DNA of 64,000 bases, from contig NC_079888.1 of the NCBI RefSeq assembly GCF_029227915.1, positions 24,160,001 through 24,224,000 of the forward strand, read 5' to 3'. This stretch comes from Hydractinia symbiolongicarpus. Its lineage: Eukaryota; Cnidaria; Hydrozoa; Anthoathecata; Hydractiniidae. The position numbers and the translations under genes were made by a program. The notes under the pieces are model-generated. The model was not told the DNA's origin. It saw nothing but the letters and a program-made list of their open reading frames with translations, and searched no databases. Shown here piece by piece: positions 61,331 to 64,000 of this stretch (within the stretch, counting starts at the first letter, position 1; each line of letters opens with the position of its first letter).

Positions 61331-64000
61331 TTCCCGTAAATCCTGGCTTGACCCGTGTAGTCAAAAGTATACAAAGAAAGTACCCAGGGAGTAAACTCAT
61401 TTCCCGAACGATTTCTTAAATTATTTTTTCACTACTAAAACGCATGAGACTTGTAGTTTTCAAAAATGTTTTCATTTTTGATGAGACGCTGAATAAAAGA
61501 AGTTTAATCGCCGGCAAACGAAAACCCACGATTTCCTGTAAATCCCGGCTTGGTCCGTATAGTCAAAAGTATACAAAGAAAGTACCCAGGGAGTAAACTC
61601 ATTTCCCGAACGATTTTTTAAATTATTTTTTCACCACTAAAACGCATGAGACTTGTACTTTTCAAAAATGTTTTCATTTTTGATGAGACGCTGAATAAAA
61701 GCAGTTTAATCGCCGGCAAACGAAAACATGCGATTTCCCTAAATCCCGGACTCGGCCCGTATAGTCAAAAGTATACAAAGAAAGTACCCAGGGAGTAAAC
61801 TCATTTCCAGAACGATTTTTTAAATTATTTTTTCACCACTAAAACGCATAAGACTTGTAGTTTTTAAAAATGTTTTCATTTTTGATGAGACGCTGAATAA
61901 AAGAAGTTTAATCGCCGGCAAACGAAAACCCGCGATTTCCCGTAAATCCCGGGCTTGGCCCGTATAGTCAAAAGTATACAAAGAAATTACCCAGGGAGTG
62001 AACTCATTTCCCGAACGATTTTTTAAATTATTTTTTCACCACTAAAACGCATGAGACTTGTAGTTTTCAAAAATGTTTTCATTTTTGATGAGACGCTGAA
62101 TAACAGAAGTTTAATCGCCGGCAAACGAAAACCCGCGATTTCCCGTAAATCCCGGGCTTGGCCCGTATAGTCAAAAGTATACAAAGAAAGTACCCAGGGA
62201 GTAAACTCATTTCCCGAACGATTTTTTAAATTACTTTTCCACCACGAAAACGCATGAGACTTGTAGTTTTTAAAAATGTTTTCATTTTTGATGAGACGCT
62301 GAATAAAAGAAGTTTAATCGCCGGCAAACGAAAACCTGCGATTTTCCGTAAATCCTGAACTCGGCCCGTATAGTCAAAAGTATACAAGGAAAGTACCCAG
62401 GGAGTAAACTCATTTCCCAAACGATTTTTTAAATTATTATTTCACCATAAAAACGCATGAGACTTGTAGTTTTTAAAAATGTTTTCATTTTTGATGAGAC
62501 GCTGAATAAAAGAAGTTTAATCGCCGGCAAACGAGAACCCGCGATTTCCCGTAAATCCCAGCTTGGCCCGTATAGTCAAAAGTATACAAAGAAAGTACCC
62601 AGGGAGTAAACTCATTTCCCGAACGATTTTTTTAATTATTTTTTCACCACTAAAACGCATGAGACTTGTAGTTTTCAAAAATATTTTCATTTTTGATGAG
62701 ACGCTGAATAAAAGCAGTGTAATCGCCGGCAAACGAAAACCTGCGATTTCCCTAAATCCCGGACTCGGCCCGTATAGTCAAAAGTATACAAAGAAAGTAC
62801 CCAGGGAGTAAACTCATTTCCCGAACGATTTTTTTAATTATTTTTTCACCACTAAAACGCATGAGACTTGTAGTTTTCAAAAATGTTTTCATTTTTGATG
62901 AGACGCTGAATAAAAGCAGTGTAATCGCCGGCAAACGAAAACCTGCGATTTCCCTAAATCCCGGACTCGGCCCGTATAGTCAAAAGTATACAAAGAAAGT
63001 ACCCAGGGAGTAAACTCATTTCCAGAACGATTTTTTAAATTATTTTTTCACCACTAAAACGCATAAAACTTGTAGTTTTTAAAAATGTTTTTATTTTTGA
63101 TGAGACGCTGAATAAAAGAAGTTTAATCGCCGGCAAACGAAAACCCGCGATTTCCCGTAAATCCCGGCTTGGCCCGTATAGTCAGAAGTATACAAAGAAA
63201 GTACCCAGGGAGTAAACGCATTTCCCGAACGATTTTTTAAATTATTTTTTCACCACTAAAACGCATGAGACTTGTAGTTTTTAAAAATGTTTTCATTTTT
63301 GATGAGACGCTGAATAAAAGCAGTTTAATCGCCGGCAAACGAAAACCTGCGATTTCCCTAAATCCCGGACTCGGCCCGTATAGTCAAAAGTATACAAAGA
63401 AAGTACCCAGGGAGTAAATTCATTTCCAGAACGATTTTTTAAATTATTTTTTCACCACTAAAACGCATAAAACTTGTAGTTTTTAGAAATGCTTTCATTT
63501 TTGATGAGACGCTGAATAAAAGAAGTTTAATCGCCGGCAAACGAAAACCCGCGATTTCCCGTAAATCCCGGGCTTGGCCCGTATAGTCAAAAGTATACAA
63601 AGAAAGTACCCAGGGAGTAAACTCATTTCCCGAACGATTTTTTATATTATTTTTTTACCACTAAACGCATGAGACTTGTAGTTTTCAAAAAAATTTTCAT
63701 ATTTGATGGGACGCTGAATAAAAGAATTTTAATCGCCGGCAAACGAAAACCTGCGATTTCCCTAAATCCCGGACTCGGCCCGTATAGTCAAAAGTATACA
63801 AAGAAAGTACCCAGGGAGTAAACTCATTTCCAGAACGATTTTTTAAATTATTTTTTCACCACTAAAACGCATAAGACTTGTAGTTTTTAAAAATGTTTTC
63901 ATTTTTGATGAGACGCTGAATAAAAGAAGTTTAATCGGCGGCAAACGAAAACCCGCGATTTCCCGTAAATTCCGGGCTTGGCCCCTATAGTCAAAAATAT
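61331..64000 (+). repeat. Right-hand block to the window edge
   Basis: About 13 forward monomers. Two neighbouring copies share GCAGTGTAATCGCC at 62714 and 62916 (202 bp), a one-monomer duplication. The last monomers, with GAATTTTAATC (63725) and AATTCCGGGCTTGGCCCC (63969), match the runs ending at 52661 and 56094. The GCCCCTATAG mark is at 63981, 39 monomers after the second. The array continues past the window. Confidence 0.83.

Larger units (their letters stand above)
31011..64000 (+). repeat. Satellite array, domain F2 (about 202-bp monomer, forward)
   Basis: About 163 forward monomers running to the right edge, where the array is cut. Higher-order structure is strong: long multi-monomer copies between 31 and 41.8 kb, a 9-monomer duplication at about 42.1-45.6 kb, dimers at 47-48.7, 53.1-53.9 and 59.9-60.7 kb, and long-range copies after 49 kb. 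The CTTAATGAAA variant is frequent, as CTTAATGAAATAGG at 31.5-41.3 kb and mainly CTTAATGAAAGAGG from 42.8 kb on. No non-satellite sequence was found. Confidence 0.97.

Noticed and set aside
1-64000. CRISPR-like regularly spaced repeats
   Set aside because: The repeat unit is about 202 bp and has no unique spacers between conserved repeats. The whole unit repeats head to tail, as in satellite DNA.
1-64000. Assignment to a named satellite family or species
   Set aside because: I do not recognise the monomer, and nothing else in the window gives a taxonomic clue.

Overview
The whole 64 kb is one satellite DNA array. It is built from roughly 315 tandem copies of a monomer of about 202 bp (usual range 201-203), with no unique sequence, credible gene, RNA gene or recognisable transposon anywhere. 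An exact 203-bp reference monomer lies at 46190-46392. It is about 38% G+C, with an A/T-rich half (phases 41-130) and a C/G-rich half (phases 131-203). This is typical of eukaryotic centromeric or heterochromatic satellite. I do not recognise the family and cannot name the species. The reference monomer holds 12 CpG where about 7 are expected from its base composition, which points away from a genome with heavy germline CpG methylation.

Layout: three polarity domains. F1 (1-20803) reads in the + direction, R (20804-31010) is the same repeat in reverse, and F2 (31011-64000) is + again. Both polarity switches fall inside a monomer and are out of register. Each domain is a mosaic of higher-order repeats (HORs), in which blocks of diverged monomers were copied together. 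In F1 there are 5- and 11-monomer spacings (1-4357), an out-of-phase rearranged patch (4770-4999), an 11/13-monomer HOR (about 7195-14805), 6/5-monomer blocks (to about 17510) and 4/3-monomer blocks (to about 20000). In R there are 6/6/5-monomer copies (about 21770-25310), then 4/3-monomer and 4-monomer copies. In F2 there is a long HOR with 6, 8, 13 and 12-monomer spacings (31011-41800, with a 24-monomer internal echo), a near-identical 9-monomer duplication (about 42100-45643), local dimers (47-48.7 kb, 53.1-53.9 kb, 59.9-60.7 kb) and long-range copies 17, 23 and 39 monomers apart up to the right edge.

Three monomer classes recur. Type A carries TCAAAAGTATAC, CCCAGGGAG and CCCGAACG. Type B carries TCGAATGTATAC, CCCTGTGAG and CCAGAACG. 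Type C is a 201-bp variant with TTTTATATTA, CTAAACG and ATTTTCATATTTGATGGG. The monomer contains several short dyads, the strongest being an 8-bp-arm hairpin at phases 109-128. The many 60-107-residue open frames on both strands are by-products of this repeat: 202 bp is not a multiple of three, the same frames recur in copy after copy, and longer ones arise only where an indel joins two frames.

Nothing here encodes a biochemical system. The points of interest are the inverted domain, the HOR history, the dyads (including a variant that swaps one hairpin register for another), a CENP-B-box-like near miss and the CpG excess.
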